From Bradyrhizobium sp. Ai1a-2 (GTDB lineage Bacteria; Pseudomonadota; Alphaproteobacteria; Rhizobiales; Xanthobacteraceae), in assembly GCF_000426245.1 (NCBI RefSeq), contig NZ_AUEZ01000063.1, positions 1 through 50,232 of the forward strand: a DNA stretch of 50,232 nucleotides, in the 5' to 3' direction. Every line of letters starts with the position of its first letter. Positions within the stretch are counted from its first letter, which is position 1. The notes under the pieces are model-generated. The model ran no database searches. It worked only from the letters and a program-made list of their open reading frames with translations, and was not told where the DNA came from. Positions 24,975 to 33,414 of this stretch are shown piece after piece. The translations under genes and the position numbers were made by a program.

Positions 24975-25988
24975 TCACCCATTTCGGAACGTGTACGCAT
25001 AGCCGTTGATCGCCGGCGCGCCGCCGAGATGGGCGTACAGCACTTTCGAGCCCGCCGGGAAGAAGCCCTTCTGCACGAGGTCGATCATGCCCTGCATGGA
25101 TTTACCCTCGTAGACGGGATCGGTGATCATTCCCTCCAGCCGCGCACAAAGCCGGATCGCCTCCTTGGTCGCGTCGGACGGCACGCCATAGGCGGGATAG
25201 GCGTATTCCTCGAGCAGCACCACATCGTCTTCGACGATCTTGCGATCGAGCTCGACGAGATCAGCGGTGTTCTGCGCAATCGAAAGCACCTGCGCCTTGG
25301 TCTGCGCCGGGGTGAAGGAGGCATCGATGCCGATCACGTTTCGCGCGCGGCCGTCGGCGGCGAAGCCGACCAGCATGCCGGCATGGGTGGAGCCGGTCAC
25401 GGTGCAGACGACGATGTAGTCGAAGCTGAAGCCGAGCTCCTTCTCCTGTGCCCGCACCTCCTCGGCGAAGCCGACATAGCCGAGCCCGCCATATTTGTGC
25501 ACGGACGCACCGGCCGGGATCGCATAGGGCTTGCCGCCCTGCGCCTTCACCTCCTCGATCGCCTGCTCCCAACTCTTGCGGATGCCGATGTCAAAGCCTT
25601 CGTCGACCAGCCGCACGTCGGCGCCCATCACGCGGCTGAGCAGGATGTTGCCGACGCGGTCATAGACCGCGTCCTCATGCGGCACCCAGCTTTCCTGCAC
25701 CAGGCGGCACTTCATGCCGATCTTGGCGGCCACGGCCGCGACCATCCGCGTGTGGTTCGACTGCACGCCGCCGATCGAGACCAGCGTATCGGCGTTGGAC
25801 GCGATCGCATCAGGGATAATGTATTCGAGCTTGCGCAACTTGTTGCCGCCGAAGGCGAGCCCCGAATTGCAGTCCTCGCGCTTGGCAAAGATCTCCACCC
25901 TGCCGCCGAGATGCTTTGAGAGCCGCGCCAGTTTCTCGATATGCGTCGGGCCGAAAGTGAGCGGATAGCGCGCGAATTTTTCCAGCAT
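24975..25988 (-). CDS. acdS: 1-aminocyclopropane-1-carboxylate deaminase
   Basis: A 337-residue PLP enzyme that splits ACC, the ethylene precursor exuded by plants, into 2-oxobutanoate and ammonia, lowering plant ethylene. The N-terminus FARYPLTFGPTHIEKL and the PLP lysine in FGGNKLRKLEY (Lys50) are typical, as is SIGGVQSNHTR. The residues that set true ACC deaminases apart from D-cysteine desulfhydrase are kept: Tyr293-Glu294 in DPVYEGKSM and Leu321 in YAHLGGAP (equivalent to Tyr294, Glu295 and Leu322 of Pseudomonas UW4). ATG 25988 with GGGA 8 bases upstream is preferred; ATG 25994 is possible. The divergent neighbour is an Lrp-type regulator, the standard acdR arrangement. Confidence 0.96.
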   Translation of the reverse strand: MLEKFARYPLTFGPTHIEKLARLSKHLGGRVEIFAKREDCNSGLAFGGNKLRKLEYIIPDAIASNADTLVSIGGVQSNHTRMVAAVAAKIGMKCRLVQESWVPHEDAVYDRVGNILLSRVMGADVRLVDEGFDIGIRKSWEQAIEEVKAQGGKPYAIPAGASVHKYGGLGYVGFAEEVRAQEKELGFSFDYIVVCTVTGSTHAGMLVGFAADGRARNVIGIDASFTPAQTKAQVLSIAQNTADLVELDRKIVEDDVVLLEEYAYPAYGVPSDATKEAIRLCARLEGMITDPVYEGKSMQGMIDLVQKGFFPAGSKVLYAHLGGAPAINGYAYTFRNG

Positions 25989-26063
25989 CGTCATTCCCGT
26001 TGATGGCGTCGTCTCGATGCGAATCCCTAGCACCGGCCGTGCGAAAGGTGCTCTCTATTTCGA

Positions 26064-26091
26064 TTGGCGACTTTGTGATCTATTACGCCAA
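26064..26091. promoter_or_regulatory. candidate AcdR operator in the acdS-acdR divergent region
   Basis: A dyad TTGGCG-N16-CGCCAA is centred about 90 bases upstream of acdS and 72 bases upstream of acdR. In Pseudomonas UW4 this interval carries the Lrp-type box through which AcdR controls acdS. The assignment here rests on position and symmetry only; TTTGTGATC inside the spacer also resembles a CRP half site. Confidence 0.4.
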
Positions 26092-26149
26092 ATGTACCCT
26101 TGCGCCGCCAGTTCTCTCATAAAGCCTCCCTATCGTGAAAGAATCTTCC

Positions 26150-26614
26150 ATGACTACTGGAATCGATCGCATCGACCTCAAGATCCTGCGATTGCTGCAG
26201 AAGAACGGCCGGTTGAGCAACGCCGAACTGGCTGACAAGGCCGGCGTCAGCCCCGCTACCTGCCACCGCCGCACCCAACGCTTGTTCGAGGACGGTTTTG
26301 TCAAAGAGGTCCGCGCGATCGTCACGCCGCGCAAGGTCGGCAAGGGCGCGCTCGTGATGGTCGGCGTCGTGCTCGACCGCTCCACGCCCGAAAGCTTTGC
26401 TTCCTTCGAGCAGGCGATCGCGAAACTCAAATTCATCCTCGACTGTCACCTCGTCGCTGGCGACTTCGACTATTTCCTGAAAATTCGTGTCGGCGACATG
26501 GAAGATTTCAACCGCATCCATGGCGAGCAATTGATCGCGCTGCCGGGTGTCCGGCAGACGCGAACCTTCTTCGTGATGAAGGAGGTGGTGGACAATGCGC
26601 CGCTGGAGTTTTGA
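26150..26614 (+). CDS. acdR: Lrp/AsnC-family regulator of ACC deaminase
   Basis: A 154-residue Lrp/AsnC protein. The N-terminal HTH runs GIDRIDLKILRLLQKNGRLS, then NAELADKAGVSPATCHRRTQ, and the C-terminal RAM ligand/oligomerisation domain contains GDFDYFLKIRVGDMEDFNR. Its place, divergent from acdS with a 161-base shared region, is that of AcdR, which senses ACC and controls acdS in other bacteria. I chose ATG 26150; an in-frame GTG at 26135 would add five residues (MKESS). The name rests on synteny as well as family, and binding was not tested. Confidence 0.88.
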   Translation: MTTGIDRIDLKILRLLQKNGRLSNAELADKAGVSPATCHRRTQRLFEDGFVKEVRAIVTPRKVGKGALVMVGVVLDRSTPESFASFEQAIAKLKFILDCHLVAGDFDYFLKIRVGDMEDFNRIHGEQLIALPGVRQTRTFFVMKEVVDNAPLEF

Positions 26615-26724
26615 GCTGACGATCCTGCCCGAACGGTTGTCACGGCAACTTCACTTGCTTCGTGCCGCCATGCACGCGACGCTCGAACCGTCTTTTGGTT
26701 TTCATCAGAGAGAGGAGCTTTGCC

Positions 26725-27285
26725 GTGCGCCTTCCCATCCTCGATCCGACCGAACTGACCACCGAGCAGAAGCCGCTTTACGACGACATGCGAAAGGGTA
26801 TCCAGGACCACTTCAAAGGGTTCGTGAACATGCGCGCCGACGGCGCGCTGCTCGGCCCCTGGAATCCCTGGCTGCGCGAGCCGCGATTCGGCAAGCCGGT
26901 CTGGGATCTGGTGAAGGCCGTCGCCTCGAATCCGCTGCTGCCGGCACCGGTGCGCGAGGTCGCGATCCTCGTCACCGGATCGCATTTCCGCTCGGGCTAT
27001 GAGCTCTACGCCCATGTGCTGGTCGCCGAGGCGCGCGGCCTCTCCGACGAGAAGCTCGCCACCATCGTCGCCGGCCAGCGCCCGCTCGACCTGACGCGGC
27101 AGGAGGCGGTCGCCTACGACATGGCCTCGGCGCTCGTGAACGGCGGCGTGCTGCCGGAATTGACCTATCGCGCGGCGGTGCTGGAGTTCGGCGAGCACGG
27201 CGCAGCCGAACTGTCCTATCTCGTCGGCGTCTACTGCATGGTCTCGGTCACGCTGAACACGTTCGACGTGCCGGTGCCGGATTGA
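26725..27285 (+). CDS. carboxymuconolactone decarboxylase/AhpD-like family protein
   Basis: A 186-residue all-helical protein. The core HFRSGYELYAHVLVAEARGLSD matches the CMD/AhpD-like fold, but the redox CxxC...H of AhpD is absent (YELYAH here). The thiol peroxidase reductant role is therefore unlikely, and a decarboxylase or uncharacterised role fits better. The start is GTG 26725 with GAGGAG 8 bases before it; the longer frame from 26662 overlaps the region just after acdR and lacks similarity. It follows acdR by 110 bases on the same strand, so it might be co-transcribed, but no functional link to ACC use is known to me. Confidence 0.82.
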   Translation: MRLPILDPTELTTEQKPLYDDMRKGIQDHFKGFVNMRADGALLGPWNPWLREPRFGKPVWDLVKAVASNPLLPAPVREVAILVTGSHFRSGYELYAHVLVAEARGLSDEKLATIVAGQRPLDLTRQEAVAYDMASALVNGGVLPELTYRAAVLEFGEHGAAELSYLVGVYCMVSVTLNTFDVPVPD

Positions 27286-27621
27286 CCAGAGCGTAGCTCT
27301 ACTCTGCGTAGCCCGGGTGGAGCGAACGCGAAACCCGGGACGTCAGCGCCGCACCACGACCCGGGAGAGCGATTTTGGCACTCAGCCAACGCCCCGGCAA
27401 TGAGGCGCGCATTCGCCCGCTTCGGACCGCGCGGTCCAAGTCCTCTCAGCCTGCGTAGAACGCTCGCCTACAACCGCAACCTCCTTTTGGCGGACTGAAA
27501 CACTGCAGTAGCAGGAGACAGTTTGAATGCGCCCTATCAACCAGCGCAAGCCGTGGGCGTGGGCATAGGCAAGCATCGCTTCTCGGTGAGCGCGCAAGCA
27601 CTCGTAAACCGGGGACGACAC
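27286..27621. other. gap with half repeat and leader of the PQQ dehydrogenase
   Basis: A 336-base gap. It holds a single arm of the GTAGCCCGGGTGGAGCG repeat family near 27308-27339, and the presumed promoter region of the quinohemoprotein gene. Open frames on both strands here show no family signature and I do not call them genes. Confidence 0.5.
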
Positions 27622-29805
27622 ATGCCGCGATCAAACGCAGAGGGTGAACGGCTGAAGACGACGCCGGGACGTCGGCTCAGGATTCAGATTTCCTCCACTG
27701 ACATAAAAGTCGTTCTTGCAGCTCTCCTTGGTCTTTTCCTGCCTTTCAATGCGTCGGCGCAGAGCGTCAGCAATGCGACGCTCGACCGCATCAGGGCGAA
27801 TACCTCGGCGGTCGACAGCAACTTCATCAAGGCAAACGCGAGAACATCCAAGGATTGGCCAACCATCGGCCTCGACTACGCCGAAACGCGGTTCAGCAAG
27901 CTCAATCAGATCAACACCGACAACGTGAAGGATCTTGGGCTGGTCTGGAGCTACAATCTTGAATCATCGCGCGGTGTCGAGGCGACACCCGTCGTCGTTG
28001 ACGGCATCATGTATCAATCGGCGTCCTGGAGCGTGGTCCATGCCATCGACGCGCGGACCGGAAAAAAACTCTGGTCGTTCGATCCAGGTGTCGACCGGTC
28101 AAAGGCCTATAGGGGCTGCTGCGACGTGGTCAACCGTGGCGTCGCCATCTACAAGGGCAAGGTATTCGTGGGCGCCTATGACGGGCGCCTGATCGCGCTC
28201 GATGCCGCGACCGGCGCGAAGGTCTGGGAAAAGGATACGCTGATCGACCACGAGCATTCCTATACGATCACCGGCGCGCCTCGTGCGTTCAACGGCAAGG
28301 TCGTGATCGGCCAGGGCGGCGCCGAGTACGGTGCGCGCGGGTATGTCACGGCGTACGACACCGAGACAGGTAATCAACTCTGGCGCTGGTTCACTGTACC
28401 AGGGGATCCATCGAAGCCGTTTGAGGACGCTTCGATGGAAGCCGCGGCCAAGACCTGGGATCCGGCAGGCAAATACTGGCTCAATGGTGGCGGCGGCACT
28501 CCGTGGGACACGATCACGTTCGATCCCGACCTGAACATGGTCTATGTCGGCACTGGAAACGGCGGTCCTTGGAATCGCAAAATCCGTAGTCCGTCGGGCG
28601 GCGATAATCTCTACCTCGCCTCGCTCGTCGCGCTCAACGCCGACACAGGGCAATATATCTGGCATTACCAGGAGACGCCCGGCGACAATTGGGACTACAC
28701 GTCGACCCAGCCGATGATCCTCGCGGACATTACGATCGACGGTGCGCTGCGTAAGGTGATCTTGCACGCGCCGAAGAATGGTTTCTTCTTCGTCATCGAT
28801 CGTACCAATGGCAAGTTTATCTCGGCCAAGAACTTCGTCGATGTCAATTGGGCGACGGGATACGACGCCAACGGGCGGCCTATCGAGCTGCCGGCTGCGC
28901 GTGGCGACGATCCATACGACTCCATTCCCGGGCCGGACGGAGCTCACAATTGGCACCCAATGTCGTTCAATCCCCAGACCGGCCTCGTCTACATTCCGGC
29001 GCAGCACCTACCGGTTAGTCTGACGCCGGAAAAGTCATTTGTGCAGAATGCCGCTACGCCGGGCAAGGCTGGCTCCATATTGGGTGGGAATATCGGCGTC
29101 GTTTTCAACAGCACGCCTCCGAAGTCGTCTGCATTTGGACGACTGCTCGCTTGGGACCCGGTGCATCAAAGGGAAGTCTGGCGAGTCGAGCACGTGTCGC
29201 CGTGGAACGGCGGTACGCTGACCACCGCGGGCAACCTGGTTTTCCAGGGGACAGCGGATGGCCGCTTCGTCGCCTATAACGCAGCAACGGGAACCAAGCT
29301 GTGGGAAAGCCCGACCGGTACCGGCGTGGTCGCGGCTGCCGCAACTTACATGATCGATAACATACAGTATGTCTCGATTGCGGTCGGCTGGGGCGGCGCT
29401 TTCGGCCTTGCTCAGCGAGTGACCGAGTACCAGAACCCGGGAACGGTCTATACATTTGCGCTGGGCGGCAAGGCGAAGCTGCCGGAGTTCGTGAAGTACC
29501 AGACCGAAGGTCTCCTGCAGGGTGTGAAGTACGATCCGAAGGATGTTCAGGACGGCGCCGGCATCTATGTCGCGGCCTGTGCAGGCTGCCATGGTGTGCC
29601 CGGTGTCAATCGCGGCGGCAACATCAGAAATCTCGGCTACGTTCGCGCCGAAGAGATCACCAATCTAAAGGATATTGTCTTCGACGGTCCGTTCCGCGAC
29701 AAAGGCATGCCTGATTTCACTGGCAAGCTGACAGAAGCGGACGTTGTGAAAATCCAGGCCTTCATCCAGGGCACTGCCGACGCTGTCAGGCCGGCGCGCA
29801 AGTAG
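27622..29805 (+). CDS. PQQ-dependent alcohol dehydrogenase with C-terminal cytochrome c (quinohemoprotein)
   Basis: A 727-residue periplasmic enzyme that oxidises alcohols with pyrroloquinoline quinone and carries its own heme c. A signal peptide (VVLAALLGLFLPFNASAQ, residues ~32-50) precedes an eight-bladed propeller with tryptophan-docking repeats. The vicinal disulfide of quinoprotein dehydrogenases is seen in RGCCD (Cys166-Cys167), and the catalytic Asp358 in GDNWDYTS. The residue two after that Asp is Thr, not the extra Asp of lanthanide-dependent enzymes, so calcium is expected. The heme motif CAGCH lies at 653-657. ATG 27622 has GGGGA 7 bases before it. No PQQ synthesis genes are in the window. 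Class: type II quinohemoprotein alcohol dehydrogenase; substrate range unknown. Confidence 0.93.
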   Translation: MPRSNAEGERLKTTPGRRLRIQISSTDIKVVLAALLGLFLPFNASAQSVSNATLDRIRANTSAVDSNFIKANARTSKDWPTIGLDYAETRFSKLNQINTDNVKDLGLVWSYNLESSRGVEATPVVVDGIMYQSASWSVVHAIDARTGKKLWSFDPGVDRSKAYRGCCDVVNRGVAIYKGKVFVGAYDGRLIALDAATGAKVWEKDTLIDHEHSYTITGAPRAFNGKVVIGQGGAEYGARGYVTAYDTETGNQLWRWFTVPGDPSKPFEDASMEAAAKTWDPAGKYWLNGGGGTPWDTITFDPDLNMVYVGTGNGGPWNRKIRSPSGGDNLYLASLVALNADTGQYIWHYQETPGDNWDYTSTQPMILADITIDGALRKVILHAPKNGFFFVIDRTNGKFISAKNFVDVNWATGYDANGRPIELPAARGDDPYDSIPGPDGAHNWHPMSFNPQTGLVYIPAQHLPVSLTPEKSFVQNAATPGKAGSILGGNIGVVFNSTPPKSSAFGRLLAWDPVHQREVWRVEHVSPWNGGTLTTAGNLVFQGTADGRFVAYNAATGTKLWESPTGTGVVAAAATYMIDNIQYVSIAVGWGGAFGLAQRVTEYQNPGTVYTFALGGKAKLPEFVKYQTEGLLQGVKYDPKDVQDGAGIYVAACAGCHGVPGVNRGGNIRNLGYVRAEEITNLKDIVFDGPFRDKGMPDFTGKLTEADVVKIQAFIQGTADAVRPARK

Positions 29806-30109
29806 CTGACCTTAGGCCAGTTGGGCCTTTCGAACCGCGCACGGTCTACGCTCCGCAGATCGTGCGCGATCCCCTAAGCTGCTGTTCGCGATATCATCGT
29901 CCGCACACGCGTCCGAGCTGAAAATCGGTCAAGCCATCGCTATGTCCGCTGCCGGCTCGAACCAAATAGCGCCACACTTGTTACTCCCACCGTTCGATCT
30001 CCGGTGTCACGCTGTCTCATGACCAACGACGAGCCATGAGCGGCGAGTGGAATTGTGCCTCACGCTACGAGGCGCGGGAATTCGCCCAAACCAGGAGGTT
30101 TCAAGAGCC
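29806..30109. other. gap after the PQQ dehydrogenase
   Basis: A 304-base gap. A hairpin CGCGCACG/CGTGCGCG near 29840-29872 with a 17-base loop could end transcription weakly. The DUF899 leader follows, with AGGAGG at about 30092. I see no gene on either strand. Confidence 0.4.
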
Positions 30110-30904
30110 ATGAACACATCGGCCCAAAACGGACAAAAGGGCGGACAGCCCGCGATGCACACACCATCGGTCGTGTCGCCGCTCGAATGGGAAGCGGCCC
30201 GCAAGCAGATGCTCGTGAAGGAGAAGGCGCAGACCCGCGCCCGTGACGCGCTCGCCGCCGAGCGCCGTCGCATGCCCTGGATGGCGGTGGAGAAGGCGTA
30301 TGCGTTCGAGGGGCTCGCAGGCAAGGCCAGCCTGCTCGATCTGTTCGACGGCCGGCGTCAGCTCATCCTCTATCGCGCTTTCTTCGAACCGGGCGTGTTC
30401 GGCTGGCCCGACCATGCCTGCCGGGGCTGCTCGATGGTGGCCGACCAGGTTGCCCATGTCGCGCACCTGAACGCCCGCGACACCACGCTGGTTTTCGTCT
30501 CTCGTGCGCCGCAGGCGGACATCGCGCGGCTGAAGGCGCGGATGGGCTGGAAGATACCGTGGTTCACCATCACCGACGGCTTCGACACCGACTTCGGTGT
30601 GAACGAATGGCACGGCACCAACGTGTTCTACCGCGACGGCGACCGCGTGTTCCGCACCTACTTCATCAACAACCGCGGCGACGAGCAGATGGGAGGCACC
30701 TGGAATTACCTCGACATCACGCCGCTGGGCCGGCAGGAGGTCTGGGAGGACTCGCCCGAAGGCTATCCCCAGACCCCGACCTACAAGTGGTGGAACTGGC
30801 ACGACAACTACGTTGCAGAAGCCGCACCCGACAAGACGTGGGTCGAAGTGTCTGATGCCGGAGAGAAAGCATTCCGGAACAAGGACGCCGACACCAGGCC
30901 TTGA
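30110..30904 (+). CDS. DUF899-family thioredoxin-fold protein
   Basis: A 264-residue protein of the DUF899 family (thioredoxin-like fold, function not established). Characteristic segments are SPLEWEAARKQMLVKEKA, RRMPWMAVEKAYAF, LYRAFFEPGVFGWPDHACRG, the FVSRAP strand and GTWNYLDITPLGRQEVWEDS. A CRGC motif at residues 104-107 could be redox active, as CxxC often is in thioredoxin folds. I place the start at ATG 30110, with AGGAGG about 13 bases and GAG 3 bases upstream; the frame extends back to 30047 without similarity. It appears monocistronic, followed by a GC hairpin at 30927-30950. Confidence 0.85.
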   Translation: MNTSAQNGQKGGQPAMHTPSVVSPLEWEAARKQMLVKEKAQTRARDALAAERRRMPWMAVEKAYAFEGLAGKASLLDLFDGRRQLILYRAFFEPGVFGWPDHACRGCSMVADQVAHVAHLNARDTTLVFVSRAPQADIARLKARMGWKIPWFTITDGFDTDFGVNEWHGTNVFYRDGDRVFRTYFINNRGDEQMGGTWNYLDITPLGRQEVWEDSPEGYPQTPTYKWWNWHDNYVAEAAPDKTWVEVSDAGEKAFRNKDADTRP

Positions 30905-30926
30905 GCCGCGCTTCCAGTCACTGAGC

Positions 30927-30950
30927 CCTGCGCCGTGCGGACGGCGCAGG
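30927..30950 (+). terminator. GC-rich hairpin after the DUF899 gene
   Basis: Perfect arms CCTGCGCCGT and ACGGCGCAGG around GCGG, 22 bases after the stop codon. No T tract follows, so it may act in RNA 3'-end protection or rho-assisted termination. Confidence 0.4.
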
Positions 30951-31000
30951 GGCGGGCCGCAACTCCATGTTGGAGACTTACTCGCGGCTGCGAGCTCACG

Positions 31001-31016
31001 ATGAACAGGTGTTCAT
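31001..31016. promoter_or_regulatory. operator-like dyad upstream of a small gene
   Basis: ATGAACA-GG-TGTTCAT, a perfect 7-base-arm palindrome 82 bases before the next start codon. It resembles a dimeric repressor site; the regulator is unknown. Confidence 0.35.
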
Positions 31017-31097
31017 GAGCGTGACCAAATCGTCATGGAAGTTTCGTTGAATGGCCTTGTCGATCGCCTACGTTTCACTGAAACGGGAGGATCTTCC

Positions 31098-31331
31098 ATG
31101 AAGCAATCGCAGCATCTCTTGGATAACGCCGTTACCTGTTCAAAGCTTGCCAAGCGTACAACTGACCGACAGATGAAAACTCACTTCAAGCGCATGGAAG
31201 AAGCTTGGAGAGCTCTGGCGCGAGAGCAGGACTGGCTCGACGGAGAAATCACTCCGGTCGACGTATCCCGGCTTGGCCGCAGGCCCCGCATCGGGCACTC
31301 AGCGCCGCTCATTCCAAGCGAGCGGTCGTGA
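31098..31331 (+). CDS. small conserved hypothetical protein
   Basis: A 77-residue soluble protein of unknown function. The N-terminal ~55 residues are helical and charged (MKQSQHLLDNAVTCSKLAKR, then KTHFKRMEEAWRALAREQDW), a pattern I recall from many short Bradyrhizobium proteins. The C-terminal ~20 residues are basic and probably disordered. GGGAGG sits at good distance before ATG 31098, which supports this start over the longer frame from 31035. It stands alone between the DUF899 gene and the convergent beta-lactamase-like gene. Confidence 0.65.
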   Translation: MKQSQHLLDNAVTCSKLAKRTTDRQMKTHFKRMEEAWRALAREQDWLDGEITPVDVSRLGRRPRIGHSAPLIPSERS

Positions 31332-31525
31332 AGGATTGGCTGCCGCCGCAGCTCATTGCATGCCGACCGACATCCTTTACGACATCGATGAACGCCCGTA
31401 GCGCGCGCTGCACCAGCCGGTGATAGCCGGCGAACGGCGGCGAACGGCGGCGACCATTCCTTGAGGATCGGTACGAGTGCCGACATTCAATGTCGGCCGC
31501 GAGGCGAACATCCGTCCGCCCGCAC

Positions 31526-33076
31526 TTACTCGGTGGTCTCGCCTCGTAGCTCCGCCGTGAAGCCGTCGGTATTTTCGAAATTCACCTTCACTTTGTCGCC
31601 GTCGAAGGTCAACGCCCAGGTCTGGATTTCGCTATGCCCCAGAATCCGGCGCTCCATCACAAACGTATGTTCGCTGGTCCAGCGTCCCCTTGCGGCATTG
31701 ATCCCATACAGCGCCGGAGGGCTCTTGCGATAGGCTCCGTGCAGTCCAACCAATCCTGTGAACCGCCCGTCCCCCTCGTCGGTATAGGTCGTGATGACCC
31801 ACGAGGAATCCGAGTCGTAAAAATTCAGCGTGAAACTTTTCAGTCGCAGCCTGTTGTCGAAGAAATGATAGACCTTTCCCGAAACCGCCTTGGCCAGCTC
31901 TGGCGTGCCGCCGACGGCGTACGGCTTTTCCGTCGCAGCTCGGCGTGTCGCTTCAGTCAATAACGCCTTGGCGATGGGATCCTCGGGCAGCGGCTTGTCG
32001 GCTTTGACCGCGTGGGAGATGTCGTCTATCAGATCGGAGGTCGAATAGGATTCAGTATCCCGCAGGGCTCCGGTCATAACGACGATAACATCCAGCCTCG
32101 GTATGATAAGAATCAATTGCGAATGCCGGCCGCGCGCCATATAGGCACCCTTTTCGGGATACGACCACCACAGGTTTCCGTAGTGGAATCCGGACGTCGC
32201 GGCCACGGGCCCGGACTTTGCCCTTTCGACCCATGAAGGCGGGATAAGCTGTTTTCCTTCCCACTGCCCGTTGTGAAGATACAGGTATCCGATCCTGGCC
32301 ATATCGTGTGGCGCGAGATACAGGCCCGCTTCGCCGTCCGTCACACCCTGCGCATCCACATTTCCCCATCGGGCGCTGTGGATGCCAAGCGGTTCGAACA
32401 GCTCCTTCTTTGCAAAATCGAGGGCGCTCTGCCCGGACTTCCTGTTGATGAGCGCGGACAGCAGATACGGGTTGCCACCATTGTAGTTGAAACTGGCGCC
32501 GGGCGCGCCAGCCATCGGCTGGTTTAGCACGAAGGCTGTCCGATCCGGGCTCTCGTACATCGTCATGATTTTCTCGCCGGGACGATATGCCTTCTGCAGC
32601 CATTCGATGCCCGATGTCATGTCGAGGAGGCTTTGCACCGTCATCGCCTTCTTCCGGTCATCGACGTCTTGGATCTGCTTGTCTGAAAACAGGTCGATGA
32701 CCGGGTGATCAACGCTATCAAGGTCGCCCTTCTGCAGTTCAATGGCGGTCAGCGTGCCGACGACGCTCTTGGTCACGGATCTCACATCGTGGCTGATCCC
32801 GGCGATGTACGGAGCGTAGGAGACATCAGCTACGATCTTGCCGTGGCGAATGATCGTCAGGCTGTCCTGTTTATAAGCGCCGACATTCTCTATCAGCCGG
32901 GCAAGACTCGCTGAGTCCATCCCCTGTTCTTCGGGGCTCGACGTCTGCCAGGATTTTGTCGGCCAAAGGATTTCCTGGGGACCTTGATCGTCAGTTGCGG
33001 CAGCAGGCCGGTTGAATGCGCCAAGCGAGTGGAAGCTCGCGACTAACCCAACAAGCGTCAACATTTTGAAACGCAT
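31526..33076 (-). CDS. serine hydrolase, class C beta-lactamase/PBP-like
   Basis: A 516-residue exported protein. A signal peptide (MRFKMLTLVGLVASFHSLGA) is followed by the beta-lactamase-related fold. The nucleophile motif SVTK lies at residues 100-103 (DVRSVTKSVVG), the Tyr motif in SFNYNGGNPYLLS, and a third motif near HSQLILIIPRLDVIVV. A C-terminal ~110-residue extension (from AVSGKVYHFFDNRLRLKSF) looks like a lipocalin-type domain often fused to these esterases or peptidases. It is likely an esterase or D-aminopeptidase rather than a true antibiotic-degrading enzyme, but this cannot be settled from the sequence. The start has GAGGG four bases upstream of ATG 33076. Confidence 0.88.
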   Translation of the reverse strand: MRFKMLTLVGLVASFHSLGAFNRPAAATDDQGPQEILWPTKSWQTSSPEEQGMDSASLARLIENVGAYKQDSLTIIRHGKIVADVSYAPYIAGISHDVRSVTKSVVGTLTAIELQKGDLDSVDHPVIDLFSDKQIQDVDDRKKAMTVQSLLDMTSGIEWLQKAYRPGEKIMTMYESPDRTAFVLNQPMAGAPGASFNYNGGNPYLLSALINRKSGQSALDFAKKELFEPLGIHSARWGNVDAQGVTDGEAGLYLAPHDMARIGYLYLHNGQWEGKQLIPPSWVERAKSGPVAATSGFHYGNLWWSYPEKGAYMARGRHSQLILIIPRLDVIVVMTGALRDTESYSTSDLIDDISHAVKADKPLPEDPIAKALLTEATRRAATEKPYAVGGTPELAKAVSGKVYHFFDNRLRLKSFTLNFYDSDSSWVITTYTDEGDGRFTGLVGLHGAYRKSPPALYGINAARGRWTSEHTFVMERRILGHSEIQTWALTFDGDKVKVNFENTDGFTAELRGETTE

Positions 33077-33126
33077 TGGACCCTCGCGGTTCGCGCCTGT
33101 CGCCAAGCGACAGGCAGCGCCGAGCG

Positions 33127-33261
33127 TCAGATCCGAAACGAATGCCTGATCTGTCGTAGCATCGACAGTGTAGCATCCGTGTATTGGCCTGCGTAGTAAT
33201 ACTGATCGAGCTGCAATGCGCCAAGCAGCACCAGAACCGCAATTGCGAAGCCCTTGAGCAT
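33127..33261 (-). CDS. 44-residue small membrane-associated protein
   Basis: A short gene with a textbook ribosome binding site: AAAGGAGG five bases before the ATG at 33261. The product starts MLKGFAIAVLVLLGALQLDQ, a single hydrophobic helix, and continues YYYAGQYTDATLSMLRQIRH to the end SFRI. I recall near-identical short proteins ending in LRQIRHSFG in several Bradyrhizobium genomes, so it is probably a genuine conserved small inner-membrane protein of unknown function. It lies 50 bases upstream of the beta-lactamase-like gene on the same strand, so the two may be one transcript. Confidence 0.7.
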   Translation of the reverse strand: MLKGFAIAVLVLLGALQLDQYYYAGQYTDATLSMLRQIRHSFRI

Positions 33262-33339
33262 ACGGGCCTCCTTTGTGGAAGAGACCGCCAACCGGGCTGG
33301 TCCGGGTTTCAAATCATTCCGGAATTCGCTGTCGCCAAG

Positions 33340-33414
33340 GCACGATCCGGCAGAGTGGCTACCGGTTCTCGAAAAATCGCGCTCAAACAAAGAGCTAGAG
33401 CGGGATCACGATTC
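33340..33414. repeat. degenerate copy of the GAGCATGATCCGG repeat family
   Basis: Contains GCACGATCCGGCAGAGTGG, then ACCGGTTCTCGAAAAATC and CGCTCAAACAAAGAGC in the order seen in the fuller copies at 22352 and 43007, but with the terminal palindrome lost. Confidence 0.6.

Noticed and set aside
24975..25988. acdS product might be a D-cysteine desulfhydrase-like enzyme
   Set aside because: The residues equivalent to Tyr294, Glu295 and Leu322 of true ACC deaminases are all retained.
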